From Hyaloscypha bicolor E (lineage: Eukaryota; Ascomycota; Leotiomycetes; Helotiales; Hyaloscyphaceae), in contig NW_020194562.1 of assembly GCF_002865645.1 (NCBI RefSeq), forward strand, positions 372,001 to 436,000: a stretch of 64,000 bases of DNA, given 5' to 3'. The notes below the pieces were generated by a model. It did not search any database. It was not told where the DNA came from and saw only the letters and a list, made by a program, of their open reading frames with translations. Below are positions 44,788-56,402 of the stretch, one piece after another. The translations under genes and the position numbers were made by a program. Each line of letters begins with the position of its first letter. The first letter of the stretch is position 1.

Positions 44788-46320
44788 ATGGGAACCTCCA
44801 AACGGAAATGGGCACTAAAAGGCAGAGGGGGTTGCAGCACATGCAAATCTCGGCATGTTCGATGCGACACGGCACAACCAAGATGTACGCCTTGTCAAAA
44901 GAGCTCCCGGCAATGCCAATACTCCTCAATTCCAGAACCAGACCCCCTAAAAATCGTCCTCTGGCAACCCAACATCCTGGTTCCCCACCACATCTCTCCA
45001 ACCCCTTGTCATACCGGTGCTGAAGTCCGAGCATTCGACTTCTTCCGTACAAAGGTCGCCATTGATCTCAGCGGCTTCTTCGATTCGAGTTTCTGGACTC
45101 ATGTTATCTTGCAAGTTGCACAGGAAGAAGACCCTGTTCGGCATGCCATTGTGGCGTTGGCTTCTCTGTCGGAAACGATACTTGATAAGTCTCCCGAAAG
45201 CCTGGAAAGGCGTCCCAAAGCCTTCGCTATCAGACAACACACCAAAGCAATCTCGGATTTGAACCAGAAAATACAAGAAGGAAACGAATCCTCTGTAGAG
45301 GTTGTGCTCATGACTTGCGCCCTCTTTGTCTGCTTCGAGATGTTTCAAAACAATTATGAAGCTGCATTAAACCATATGTCAAGCGGGATATATGTCTTGT
45401 TCAACTGGATTTCGAAGGGCGATTGTTCGAACCGACATTCGAGAGAGATGGCCGTCCAGCTTGAACGCGTATTTGGGAGGCTGATGTTGCAGACTCTCTT
45501 ATTCGTCCACACGAAGCCCGGCGAATGGAAATTTGTCAAGCCAGCCTTCACTCCTGCACTTCCATCGATCCCCTCGGTCCTCAGATCTGTCGACGAGGCA
45601 AGAGATTGTCTGGACAGCTGCATGTGCTCTCTCTACCACGGGATGTTGACCTCTCAGCTCCAAGCCCTAGGAGACACCGACTTGGACACTGGTCCCGCTT
45701 CCCAGCTCAGCGCCAATCTTCTTGGCACCTGGTCGCGGTCCTTCAGAGCGTTCATAACAGAGCATAATGGGAAACTCTCCACAAGAGAGCAAAAAGTGGC
45801 AATCTTCCTCGAAATCCAACATATCACAGCTACTATCCTAGCATCCGCAGGTCCCTCCAGCCAAGAAATGATCTTCGATTCCTTCGAGGTAGCTTTTTCT
45901 CAGATAAATGCTCTCGAATCTCGCCTCTTGATCAGCAGTACCTCTGGGCATTCCCTAAAAGTTGAGTAGTCGCTAATCCCAGCATTTGATATGGGCATTC
46001 TGCCGCATCTTTACTTTGTCTCTTCAAGGTGTCGGCATCCTTTGCTTCGACGACAGGTGCTTCGTTTGCTTTGCCAAGGGTCGAGACAAGAGGGTATTTG
46101 GCACAGGGACATGCTGGCGAGTATTGCGGAGCGCATTATAGATATGGAGGAGAGAAATTGTGAAGGCGCGCAGAGTGCCGAGGAGATTCCGGCGGGCGCG
46201 AGATTGACAGTGATCAATGCGACGATTGACTCCGTACGAAGGACGGTTATATTGCATTGCTGCCGGCAAGAAGTCGGGCAGGAGAACATAGAAGTTATCC
46301 ATGAGTTAGTGGAATACTAG
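44788..46320 (+). CDS. Zn2Cys6 fungal-type transcription factor
   Basis: Two exons, 44788-45937 and 45983-46320, give 495 residues. The binuclear zinc cluster is at residues 16-43 (CSTCKSRHVRCDTAQPRC, then CTPCQ-like spacing with Cys at 16, 19, 26, 33, 36 and 43). A fungal-specific activation-type region follows: FFRTKVAIDLSGFFDSSFW, then ILQVAQEEDPVRHAIVALAS, and the C-terminus FDMGILPHLYFVSSRCRHPL with the basic block WHRDMLASIAERIIDMEE. The 45-bp intron (GTACCT...GCTAAT...CCCAG) is a multiple of three and contains an in-frame TAG; if not removed, the protein would stop after 393 residues, and the shared C-terminal block would be lost. The family binds DNA as a nuclear regulator; the target is unknown. 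It is convergent with the transporter gene. Confidence 0.85.
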
Positions 46321-46588
46321 GGAAATGAGAAGCAAGAGCTGAAATAAATGTCAATGGTAATTTGCAGACTCCTTGGGGTCCAACAGCTGTCGAAACGAAG
46401 AACAACCCCAGGGCCGCGTTGGGAGAAGGGGAAAGAGGAGAGGAACCGGAAAACGAAGAACCTGGGAAGTGTTGAACATTGTCGTTTCAGCCGACATCGT
46501 GATAAAATCATCAAGGCATCCCATATATTTCCAACGCCATTTTTCATCTGACATTGTATACATAATGCAGCCGTTCAGGAGTCTCCAG

Positions 46589-48292
46589 CTACTGCAACAT
46601 TCCATTGACCGCAACGGCAGCCAACAACAAGGCGCTGCATGATGTGAACACCAGATCTCTATGCCGAACGCCTGTACTTGTTAGCTTAACCCAAACTCGA
46701 GTCGACTCTGTACTGACCTTCTTTCGTAGTACTTAACACCAAAACAACAAATACGTTCAATGGTATCCTCATCAATCCATACACATTCGCCCGAACACCA
46801 TCTTCAACGATCTTCCCCTTTTGGTACGCCATCAAAGGGAAATAAACACCGCAGCAGATTTCAAAGACGCAGAAACACCACATGGTGACTCGTTCGTCTC
46901 TCCAGAGGACAGGGATGAAAAAGCTGGCCGCAGCAACCGAGAGGGTGCAGATGAGTAGTCGAGTGGGAGTTACGTGAGGATAGTGCGTCATGATATACTT
47001 GTATAGGAGGGATCCAAGCATCATGGAGCACATGAGAATAGCGAAAATGAGTCCGAATGGGAGGCCTAATAGATTTTAGGGTGATGCTGGGGAAGTGATG
47101 GGGGAACATACCATCAGTCAAGCCAGATAACTTGTGTGCTAATTTTAAGGCTGGAAACTTGAAGAATATGAAGATGTACATCGAGCCTTCAAAGATGCTG
47201 GCCGTGACACCAAGGGCAAGTAGTCGCTTGTCTGGTTTCAGTCAGTTTCCCGCTCTTCGTTTCGACGTCAAACTTACCCTCAATGAACAAACGCAGTGTA
47301 CTCTTGGGAGCTGTGCCATTCCCCTCAATGTCCAAAACCGAAGTCTGCTCTGCTTTGTCGCCAAAATTCTCCGACTATCTCGCTATCAGAAAAAAAATGC
47401 ACGTAACGCCAAACGGCATATCTTACCCATCGACTGTTAATGGCAGCAAAAGCAAGCATTAGACATGCCACAGCTGTCATGAACGGCGCCTTTTCAGTCC
47501 CTGTAAAATCGGTGACCCATTCTGCTAAAACTCCAGCAATAATTGCAACCACAGTGTTTAAAGTCGTCATGATGCTGAAGATACCGCTCAACGTGGATCC
47601 AGGCTCGTCCGGGAACTGCTTGTTGAACTCCGTCACCATCCAGCTCTCGAAAACACTGTACATCAGTGTCGTGCTCACACCTCCAAGCATGCGGCCGATA
47701 AATAGGATCACAATATCGTCGCTCAAGAGGGCAAGGCATGATAGCGAATAGATCACGCAAAAGACCAGGCATGCAAGTCGTCGTCCATAGCGATCTGCCA
47801 AATTTCCTGTGAACGATGCTGATACAGCCCCTGCCAAAAACCCAGTCATGAAAAGCGCCGCGACCACTTCTTCGACAAGGCCCTTTTCATCTGATAACCA
47901 TGGATTAGCCCGGATCGATGCCGCAGATATGAAGCCGTTGCAACGTTGTCGTCTCATGCCACCACCCCACCGTGGAGACGACACGATCGCAGAAAGAGAT
48001 CTAACCTTTGTATAATGGATAGATGTATGGCCCCTTTGGAATGTCAATTCCATGCCCGTAGAAATCCAAAGGACTTTCTTACCTGAAGCCAATCTGCGCC
48101 ATTGACCAGTAAATATATCGGGATGAAGTTCCACTTGAATTTGTCCAAGACCACCCGTTTACCCTCGGCCTCTGCTTTCGATTCATCGTCCTTCTCCTGC
48201 TGAGCATCCACTTGTCGATATTCTCTAAATGCCAAAACAGCATTCAGCAAGGCGAATGCCGCAAAGTTCCCCTTGTAGAAATCCATTTCCAT
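46589..48292 (-). CDS. MFSD5-like molybdate-anion transporter (major facilitator superfamily)
   Basis: Seven exons (48292-48083, 48033-48006, 47890-47427, 47374-47278, 47231-47112, 47065-46718, 46671-46589) give 449 residues in frame. Hallmarks: MDFYKGNFAAFALLNAVLAF, then ADWLQ-GPYIYPLYKDEKGL (across a 28-bp microexon), FTGNLADRYGRRLACLVFCV (MFS loop 2-3 motif), YSVFESWMVTEF, RWSENFGDKA and SIFEGSMYIFIFFKFPALKL, followed by further membrane helices. The arrangement is that of the eukaryotic MFSD5/MOT2 group, which imports molybdate for the molybdenum cofactor; function here is by family. Twelve membrane segments are expected. The start at ATG 48292 leaves a hydrophobic first helix, and the next Met two codons on is also possible. 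No nonsense codons. Confidence 0.85.
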
Positions 48293-49105
48293 TGCGGAGA
48301 CGTTGAATGGAGAAGAAAGAAACAGATCTCAGGACGGAAGATCTGCTTACCTTTAATTCCTTGACAGCATATTTTGTGGAGCCAGGGCTGGTGAACCCCT
48401 GAAAATCTTTCAGGGGACGTTTCGCCCTGTTCGATTGGCGCACCCGCCCGTTGCGGGGAGTTGGCCGTACGGAGTACTGTAACCACAGGGTCTGCTACTT
48501 ACGACCCCGCAAGGCAAAGCCTTCTCTCCCGGTTCATGATTCATGACTCTAACCCCTGTCGGCTACTCTCTCCCCTCTCCTGAATTACTACTGTACGGAG
48601 TAGTACTAGATGTACTTGTAAAAAGTGGGCCCTTTCATGGAGAGGTTTGTTGGTAGAATGTCTGTGCGAAGGGCCCACTTTTTCTTTTATTTAGGTGGGA
48701 GAGGACTGATGTTGGAGCCCCAAATAAATATTTCATGCAGCTCGGATGCAAGCTCGTCCGAATCAAGTTTCTGAGGCGAGAGGCGAGCGATACGAGAAGG
48801 CCTGCGTCAAATTTGGGCGATCAGGCTTGGGTCCAATCCACCAGCCAGGGTTAAAGCATTCAGGGGGGGCACCAAGTCCAGCTTCGACCCCCAATTTCGA
48901 TGCAGACCTCAGCTGAAATTCTTACGGTCCTACGGAGAACAGTCAAGAAGTGAGCATTCGGAGCTGATTTAGGGGCAAGCCTCCGGCCGTGCCAACGAAA
49001 CTACAGTCCGTAAAAGCATCTTTGAGGCTGAAGCCGCGCCCCGCAGTGGAAATTAGAACTTGTGCTCGTGGCTTGGTGATCCTCGGGCCGTGAGTACCTG
49101 GGAGA
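48293..49105. other. Intergenic region with a hairpin
   Basis: Upstream of the transporter gene. It contains the TACGGAGTACT-type motif near 48464 and 48593 and a clear inverted repeat listed separately. No gene seen. Confidence 0.5.
48620..48683. repeat. Inverted repeat able to form a hairpin
   Basis: Arms AAAAAGTGGGCCCTT (48620-48634) and its reverse complement (48669-48683) are separated by about 34 bp. The arm contains the palindrome GGGCCC. It could be a short MITE-like remnant or a transcription-end hairpin; its function is unknown. Confidence 0.7.
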
Positions 49106-49439
49106 TAGGGGTGGATAATTATATATAATTCCTACCCTATTATTATATACGTATAAATAATGCTCTTGAGCCCATTATGCGTTATATTATGTGGGTCCAA
49201 TATTGGACCAATTATATGGCTAGAAATTAATGCACGTGAGACCCACTTCTCCTACTTGTAGAAGAAGAATAAAAAGTATAACTTTAGTCCTGACACCATG
49301 CCATGTGACCTGTCATTTGCATTAAAAAAATCATAAATTACATATAAAATTATGCATATAATAATGGCAAGCCCATTAAATATAATTTAGGCTGAGCCCA
49401 TTAAATATAATCTAATTATGTAATTTTTTTCCATCCCTA
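49106..49439. mobile_element. hAT-type MITE, 334 bp, with 8-bp target duplication
   Basis: Ends TAGGGGTGGA... and ...TCCATCCCTA are inverted repeats (one mismatch in the first ten bases). They are flanked by the identical octamer CTGGGAGA at 49098-49105 and 49440-49447. An 8-bp duplication and a TAGGG end are typical of hAT elements. The interior is AT-rich with no coding capacity and includes an internal direct repeat (AGCCCATTAAATATAAT twice). Confidence 0.85.
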
Positions 49440-49447
49440 CTGGGAGA

Positions 49448-50390
49448 GATCATCAAGAGGAGGGTTCTAAATAAGACGGGTGGTGTGACGGAGCGTTTGA
49501 TGTTCGTGTTGGCGCACATCAGGCACTGCCATCATACAGCTATTACCCTAGAAAAGATGTTTCTCGGCCTGGCGTTTTTATACGTTTCACGCCGTTTGAC
49601 TTTATCCTGGCAGCGCGGCGTTGAAAACTGTCCAGCGGCCAAAAGGGGCGAGGAACACCAAAATCGCTACGTTTAGAAAATCACACCAAATCTCAATGGA
49701 ACGCCCGAAACTCTTTAAAAGTGCTTTACGTAATAGAAAAGAAGCATATCTAACTTTCGTGAAATTTTTATAATAATAGAATACAAAGCAGAATTATAAG
49801 AATTTTCGTAATGCGAGCATTAGAATTGCGCCCGTCCTCGCTTAGCGAGTTGACGGATTTCAATGCGCGCTTTACCATCGTAGTAGAGCGTGATTACTTA
49901 ATCTGTGCCAGCCTACAGAGGCTAAAGCAGCATCTGTCTCACTGACACAGGGTAACCCTCCGGGTATAATCTTACCACTTCGTACAGGAGGGTAATAAAT
50001 AGCTGTAGGATGAAATGCGCCGCAAATGTAACGCTCCTCAGCAGATAATGATCCTCCAAACGCGAAAGATTTCTAATTGAAACAACTCACAACTACGGTC
50101 GCACGTCCGTTTGAAAAAGATTGATCGAGGCCTGGGTTGCACGCACCCATGCACGCGCCCCCATGCACGAGCCATTTAGCCCCTGCCTCAGCCGTCCCCC
50201 CGGCGCCATGGTCTCTTGAGCGTAGAGCAGATCTAGTGGATGCCAAGGTCCAAGAAAGCAATGATATTACTCCCCACCACCATCACTCAGGTCTACGTTT
50301 CTCCTTACCTGCAAACACATTCTTTCTCTTCAAAAATCAAGATTCAACTCTTGCCACACTCGTTATCCATGAGATAGATGTTCTTTCAAC
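49448..50390. other. Intergenic region, nothing recognised
   Basis: Upstream of the methyltransferase-like gene. Short frames lack motifs. A pyrimidine-rich, CT-containing leader precedes the ATG at 50391. Confidence 0.45.
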
Positions 50391-51354
50391 ATGCAGGGCA
50401 GAATATTCAACTTCGTGTCTGTTAGTGCGGCGGTGGGGATTTTATTTTTGTTCGCGACCCTGTGGAATCTGCGGTCGAGAGATGTCCTGTACACGCATTT
50501 AGAGGAGTTCGAGAAAGTTACGCCCACACAAAACACAACGGTTCCGGAAGATGTCCTCGCAGACAACGCTGAGATCACAGAGCCAACAGCAGGAGCAACT
50601 CGACCTTCGTTCCTCGAAATCGCAACGAAATGGGGCACCGACAAAGTTACAGTTCACCATTACAACTACAGTAGGTTCTCACGATCGCTGGAGGGTTTCA
50701 ACTCTAACACAACTCTCAGTGTACGAAAAATACCTGGAGCCAATTCGTGACAAGTCGTTGAAGATGCTGGAAATTGGACTGGGCTGCGACATGAGCTACG
50801 GCCCAGGAAAGTCCTACTACACTTGGCAGGAGTTTCTCCCAAACGTCGATTTATACTACATCGAGTACGACAAAGAGTGCGTTCGGAAATGGGCTCAGGT
50901 ATTTCTCTTCTTCCCTGGCCCTAAAGCCCATAGCTAACTCCTTCAGAACATGACCAACGTCAAGATCTACACAGGCTCCCAATCCGACGTCGACTTCCTC
51001 GACAAGTTTATCAATTCCTCCGGCGGCGGCTTCGACATCATAATCGATGACGGCGGACACACAATGGAGCAGCAGATCACATCCCTAGACAAGCTCTTCC
51101 CGGTCGTCAAGCCGGGTGGAATGTACTTCTGCGAGGATCTGCAGACGTCATACTTCGAGTCATATGGAGCGACGCCAGGGGCGAAGACAATGATGGGCGT
51201 GATCCAGGAGCTGTTGAATGATCTGAATGTGAATGTTCAGGGTGCACCGCCGTTGCAACATGAGGTTGGGAGAGAAATGAGAAGCGTGGAATGTGGGGAG
51301 GAGATTTGTGCGTTCTTTAAAAAGGATCTGGGGAACACTGAGGTCAGGACTTGA
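50391..51354 (+). CDS. Membrane-anchored SAM-methyltransferase-like protein
   Basis: Exons 50391-50670, 50720-50898 and 50947-51354 give 288 residues. A short cytoplasmic start is followed by a single membrane helix (VSAAVGILFLFATLWNL), so a type II membrane protein is likely. The luminal part begins with PSFLEIATKWGTDKVTVHHY, then MYEKYLEPIRDKSLKMLEIG, GLGCDMSYGPGKSYYTWQEF (motif I-like glycine-rich loop), DLYYIEYDKECVRKWAQ (acidic residue at the end of strand 2) and FDIIIDDGGHTMEQQITSLD with KPGGMYFCEDLQTSY. The block GTDKxxxHxY...DDGGH resembles macrocin/MycE-type O-methyltransferase-like proteins, a widespread fungal group of unknown substrate. All blocks are intact. Intron sizes are 49 and 48 bp. 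Confidence 0.8.
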
Positions 51355-53058
51355 GTTTGAGAAGGGATACCAAGGCGTTAAAGGGTTGATTAGATTTAAA
51401 ATGAAGCACTGGCGTGCGGGGAAGTGAAGAGGGACATCTTGGATACCATAGATTCATGGATAAGATTCGGAGTTGGTTGGGATACCTGATCCAAAATTGG
51501 AGAACTGAGCAATTCAAGACTCGAACATGCTGTTCCTGGCTGTTCTGGGCAACATTCTGAGCTTTTGTTACTCAATCTCGATCTCACGGGAAGGGGCATG
51601 AGTCCAAACATTCGTGTAAAACAAGCTGCCGGTCGCCGTCCATTCGACGGCTTCTCACCTGAAGGATGACATCATCTGTCCCTCACTCTGTAACTGCTTT
51701 GGGCCTCCATCGCTACTGTTACTGTATTTCGGCCGCTTTCTAAGTTGACTTCACCGGAACGGTGGGTGAGACATAGCTTCCAATGTCACGTCTCACAATA
51801 TCAAAACATTTGTCTGCTCTCCCAAACCAGTGGCCGAAATGTCACAACTCGTTATGCCGGAGTGTCCCCCTCGCATAGATATACGAATGAAATGCTGGGG
51901 TTCTGATGGCCAGCTTAAGGTGTGAAGATACCATTGGCCGGTGCCAATCACGACTCGATTGATTCTCGCATCTGATCAGCGCTCGAGTGAACGATGTCAG
52001 AACTCGGGGATGATTACTGGGCTCAAGTCTGCACCCATTAGGGATGCGCAATATTTAATAATTTAATTTAATAACAATTGCCTAAACTTAATTATATAAT
52101 AATTATCTAGCCAAAGATATAGTGCATAATTTTATATTACTCAGTTTTATCCCTGAAATATACTAGGCTAATGCAAATATAATTATACTTCCAGAAGAAA
52201 AACTCGAGTTATATAAAAAAATCCTATCTGATATACGAGGATTACTCAAGTTTCAGGTTTATCCATTTGGGAAGCCCGTACGTTACAGCCCACTTAATAT
52301 AATGTCACAATCTACAAGCCATTATATTTACTTCTTAAATAATAGTCTAGGTAAATCTTTATTTATTCCACCTCTAGCACCCATTGATGGTAGGATTTGG
52401 AGCACATTGACATTCTGCTCAAGGGTTGAAATCTGCATCGGCAGAGGTGAGGAAAGGATCCTTGAGAAAGGTTGAAACTCAGAGGTCGAGGATCCTGGCA
52501 AGCCGCGAGCCTGCAAGACGTCGGAAGTAGGGACGTCTACAGCTCCCTGGTGCTCGCGTTTTAGATAGGGGCCTCAAAGAAAGTTAGATCTGAAATCCTT
52601 GTTGCAATATAATAAAGGAGGACGCTGACAAGGAGGCGCTTCCCGGCAAAAGACGTGCTTTCAAGGAAGACAGGAAGCGCGATTTGAGTCTGTTACTTCC
52701 TATGCAGAGACTTCTCCAGAGACCAGGGTTTCATCATTTCAAAATTACCTTCCCTTCAGATACCCTTAGCCAAACCTTTCTCTGCCTCCGGAACCGTACA
52801 ATCTTTCGACGAAGCTTCGGTGTAAAACCTTAAGCTCTGCTATTTCCATATATACAGTGATCAACGAACACCAATTGAAGAAACTTGGATTGGGGCGCTT
52901 GCCACTTTCGAAAGTCAACTTGTGTGTAATTGCCGTGAAACATGAATACCACACGAGACCTACCTTTGGTGGAAAATTGGGTGCAAAACGAATCGGTTGT
53001 AGAAGTAACGAAGATGAAGAGTGCATTGCAGAGCCTTGGAAGTCACATCTGCTCCAGT
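51355..53058. other. Intergenic region with an AT-rich relic
   Basis: No gene recognised. At about 52045-52350 an AT-rich insert begins near TTAGGGATGCGCAATATTTA, a hAT-like end, but no matching inverted end or target duplication was found, so it is only a possible transposon remnant. Confidence 0.4.
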
Positions 53059-56000
53059 TTATTCCTGCCTGTTTCCATTACCAGCTTGCTCCCTTCTCTC
53101 TCTCAACAGTGCTTCGGCATCCAAAACATCCTGAGTATCCTGCTCATCGTCATCCTCATCACTACTGCCAGCCGGGCCCTCATCATCCGGATCGCCATCT
53201 CTCTCTACGTTATTCGAATTATCGCTATCTCCCGCTCCAGGCTTCTTTTTCTTCTCGAAATCCTGGGTGTGAGCGTCGGCAAGAATCATCGTGAATGTTC
53301 TCGCATGCTGAGGACGGCGTCGCAGAGATGAACCAGCAGATTCTTGAGCTTCGAGTGTTGCGCCCGTATGGCTACGAAGTCGAGCCACCGCTGGAGATGC
53401 CGCTGATGTCGTGGTTGCTTGTGGAGTCTGTCCTTGCGCTTGTTGACGGCGTTCAAAGTCTTCTTCTGATTCCGTGGGGATGTTGTACGGAAGAGGAACG
53501 TCTCGAGAGGCCTTAAAGCGTGCAACGTTGGAACAATGTTCGTTTTCCACACGGAAAAGAACCCACATTCCTCGCCGACTAACTTCTGACAAGGCCACTA
53601 CAAAAGAAACAAAAGTGCTGTGTTGTAGATCTTGGGTGTATATTGCATAAAATATCCAGTTGAATCGAAGGATGGGGTCAAGGATCATCGCAAGGTAATA
53701 CCATCGAGTACCTTTGTAACCGCGGACATCGCGGAGGAAGCGCTTCGAGGCGTGAGGTTGCATGAGAGACCAATCCATGACAAGATCCCATATCGCTATA
53801 GAGAGGTTAGCAGGTCGATCAGAGGTACGGAGAGATATCTTACAGGTATAGACAGCGTTTATCGTAGCAAAGGTAACGAAAATCGCAAGGTGTTTCCAGG
53901 TTCGGTCGATTCGATAGACGCTGAGAGTGACATAATACGCGATCGTCGCAAAATATTTGCCGCAGTTGACGAGATGAGGAAATATGTTTTGAGTATCCTT
54001 GTAACGACGAATGCATTGCAACGCACGCCAGATGCCGGGAAGGGCCGAGAAAAACCCAAGAAGCCGCGAATGTGTCGAGTTACACTGCGGAGGATCATTC
54101 CAATGATGTGCATACAAACAGAAAAATAGCTCTATATTCTGTAACGATATCAGCTGCTGCGTTTTCAAGAAGGCGTTCCACTTACGGCCGTGAAATACGT
54201 AAGAGAGCAATACATGTCTCCCAAAAAAAAGTCTCTAAACTCCACCGGGTATAATCCAGCCAAAAGCAAACGCCACTACATGCCGTTAGCCAGGCGGATG
54301 GAGCGGGGAAGATTGACTTACATGTGAATAGACAAACCATCTTCTACTCCGATGAAAAATGATTGGCGCTGGAATAAATATCAAAACGGCCGTGAAGAAT
54401 ATTAAAATCACCGGGTAATAAATGAACATGGCAGAAGATCCATGCCTGGTAAAGTTTAACCAAACGAACAATCCAAAAACGAGTATCAGAAAGGAGGGGA
54501 ACTCGGCCAGTTCTCTCCAATCCAAATGCGATCTGGGATCAAATTCAAAAACAAATTGATAATTGATCTTGTTGCGTGTCCAAATACTGCAATCCAAACA
54601 GAACCAAGCAAACAAATACAGTGCAAGGAAGTATCCACCATAGATCTGCAATAAATAGCTTGTTTGGAGCCGGATGACAGGATCAGCGTGATGCAATAGG
54701 CCAGCCCCGTAGATGACACCTTGGATTGTGAAAACAGCACCTGTTCCTATCAAAAGACCATTCCTGAATGCACTTGCAGACTGGTCCGCTCTCTTCCCTT
54801 GGGAACTTCTGAGCTTCCCCGTAGCAATCTTGTGATTGCCGCGTTCAAAGTATCTTGCATAGAGATCCTCTACCGCATGGATGTGACCATCCAGAACCTC
54901 ACTCTGAACAAACCAAGCCTTGTTAACCTTCTCGGACATGTATCGCAGGGGAGGGTGAGCATTGATTGCCTTGTCATACTTCTTGTTGATCTTCCGGAAC
55001 GCAGTCTGATTCAACAAGGCATATGATTTGAGCAACTCCATGCCTCGATAAAACTCCTGTAGAGCAAGCTTCAACTTCCGTTTGGCCGTGCGATAAGGCA
55101 CTTCGTCAGTGTAGTGAGGTTTTCTAACATAATCCCGACCATCGTCGAGACGTCGATTGCGTTCTGCTTGGGACTTGGAACGCATTTCGGGAGAGTCTTG
55201 CATGTTTTGCAGCGCCTTCGAGTTCCCTCCGGGGCGGGGACCTGTGATTTTAGATTTTGCCTGGTTCATGACCCTCTCGAGCGGGTCAAACCAAGCCTTC
55301 AGATGATCTCGTGAGTTTGGGCGGTGATCGTCATCCTTTCTTGATTGTCCATTAGACTGCCCGGGTGGGAACTGGAAGACATCATGCTCATCCTCTTTCC
55401 GGACTGCTTTAGCATGCTGTACTGCAGCCACTTCTTCGACCCTCCGGTTCCTCATTTCATGCAATTGGTCACGCAGAACTGCTAATCGAGTCCCAGCTTC
55501 GTCTTCTTTCATCTTGTAGAATGATTCAATCTTGTCCAATTCCTTGTCCATCCATGCAAAGAATTCCTTCTGGCGCTGCCGAACTTGGTCGACTGCAATC
55601 ATATCAACATCCAGTCGACGAGATTCGGAGGGTGTGAGAGGCGTTCCAACTGAAAATACTCTTCGAAGGAATGGTGATTCGGAATTGGCGGGGAAACGAT
55701 TTCGAAGGTTGGCAAAGGTGCCTCTTCTGAAGGACGGCGTCATTGTTCGCCCTACTTCATAGGCATTGGTCGGGACAACCAGAGAGGCGCTACGTTCAAC
55801 AGCGGGTTCAGCAGCAGCTGGTAGAGTTGGAGTACCCCCTCTCGAATGCCCTGTGATCGACTCTCTCATTGCTGGGCCTGGGAGCTCGAACGGAGAGGAT
55901 GCAGACTTGGTCGGAGGCGTTGGTACAAAGCTTCCATATCTCGATTTATCCAAAAACTCTACAGATTTTTTGTGTTTTGGTATGGGGGTCGCTGGGCCCT

Positions 56001-56402
56001 TCTGCAGAGGGCCCAATTGGTCTTCTTCTGAGGCGTCTGAATCTGGTCGTGAGTCGGCACCCAGAGGGGCAGGCGAGTTGCGAAGGGATTCGCTTTGCTC
56101 GACATTTTGCTCGTCAAATCTCCGCAATCTCGGGGAAGGCTTGGTTCTTCGAGGAAAGGTGGAGATCGCTCCGTATGTGCTATGGTCTGGAGCAAGAGGC
56201 GTTTGCACAGCAGTCGATCGCGGGGTGGCGTTCATGCGGTTTGCAGCTCGAGAAACAGCTCTGACGTGTTTCTTCCCAGCTTTGTAGTCGAGGTATTTGA
56301 TTCGCCATTCTATGCATTGGTTAGTGCTTGTTGGTAGATTCGAAACAGCCGCGGGCGTGTACCTGGGACGAGATCCTGTTCCAGCTCTTTGGCAAACTTC
56401 AT
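53059..56402 (-). CDS. SYG1/XPR1-type SPX-EXS phosphate transporter
   Basis: Five exons (56402-56363, 56309-54322, 54275-54186, 54138-53844, 53795-53059) total 1049 residues. The SPX domain starts MKFAKELEQDLVPEWRIKYL (across the first intron), is split by a long Ser/Pro-rich insert, and resumes with FFAWMDKELDKIESFYKMKE and YALLNQTAFRKINKKYDKAI. A membrane domain follows (RNGLLIGTGAVFTIQGVIYG and several more helices), then EXS hallmarks GLYPVEFRDFFLGDMYCSLT, CNSTHSRLLGFFSALPGIWR and ALQCIRRYKDT. The tail is acidic and disordered. Proteins of this type sense inositol pyrophosphates through SPX and export phosphate. The start ATG 56402 gives the canonical SPX beginning, which decides it. Introns are 46-53 bp. 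The gene is intact. Confidence 0.9.

Noticed and set aside
45967..45969. Nonsense mutation in the Zn2Cys6 gene
   Set aside because: A 45-bp intron with good donor, branch and acceptor removes this TAG and keeps the frame, so it is treated as intronic rather than as a mutation.
52045..52350. Second hAT-like MITE
   Set aside because: Only one TAGGGATG-like end was seen; no inverted partner or target duplication was found.
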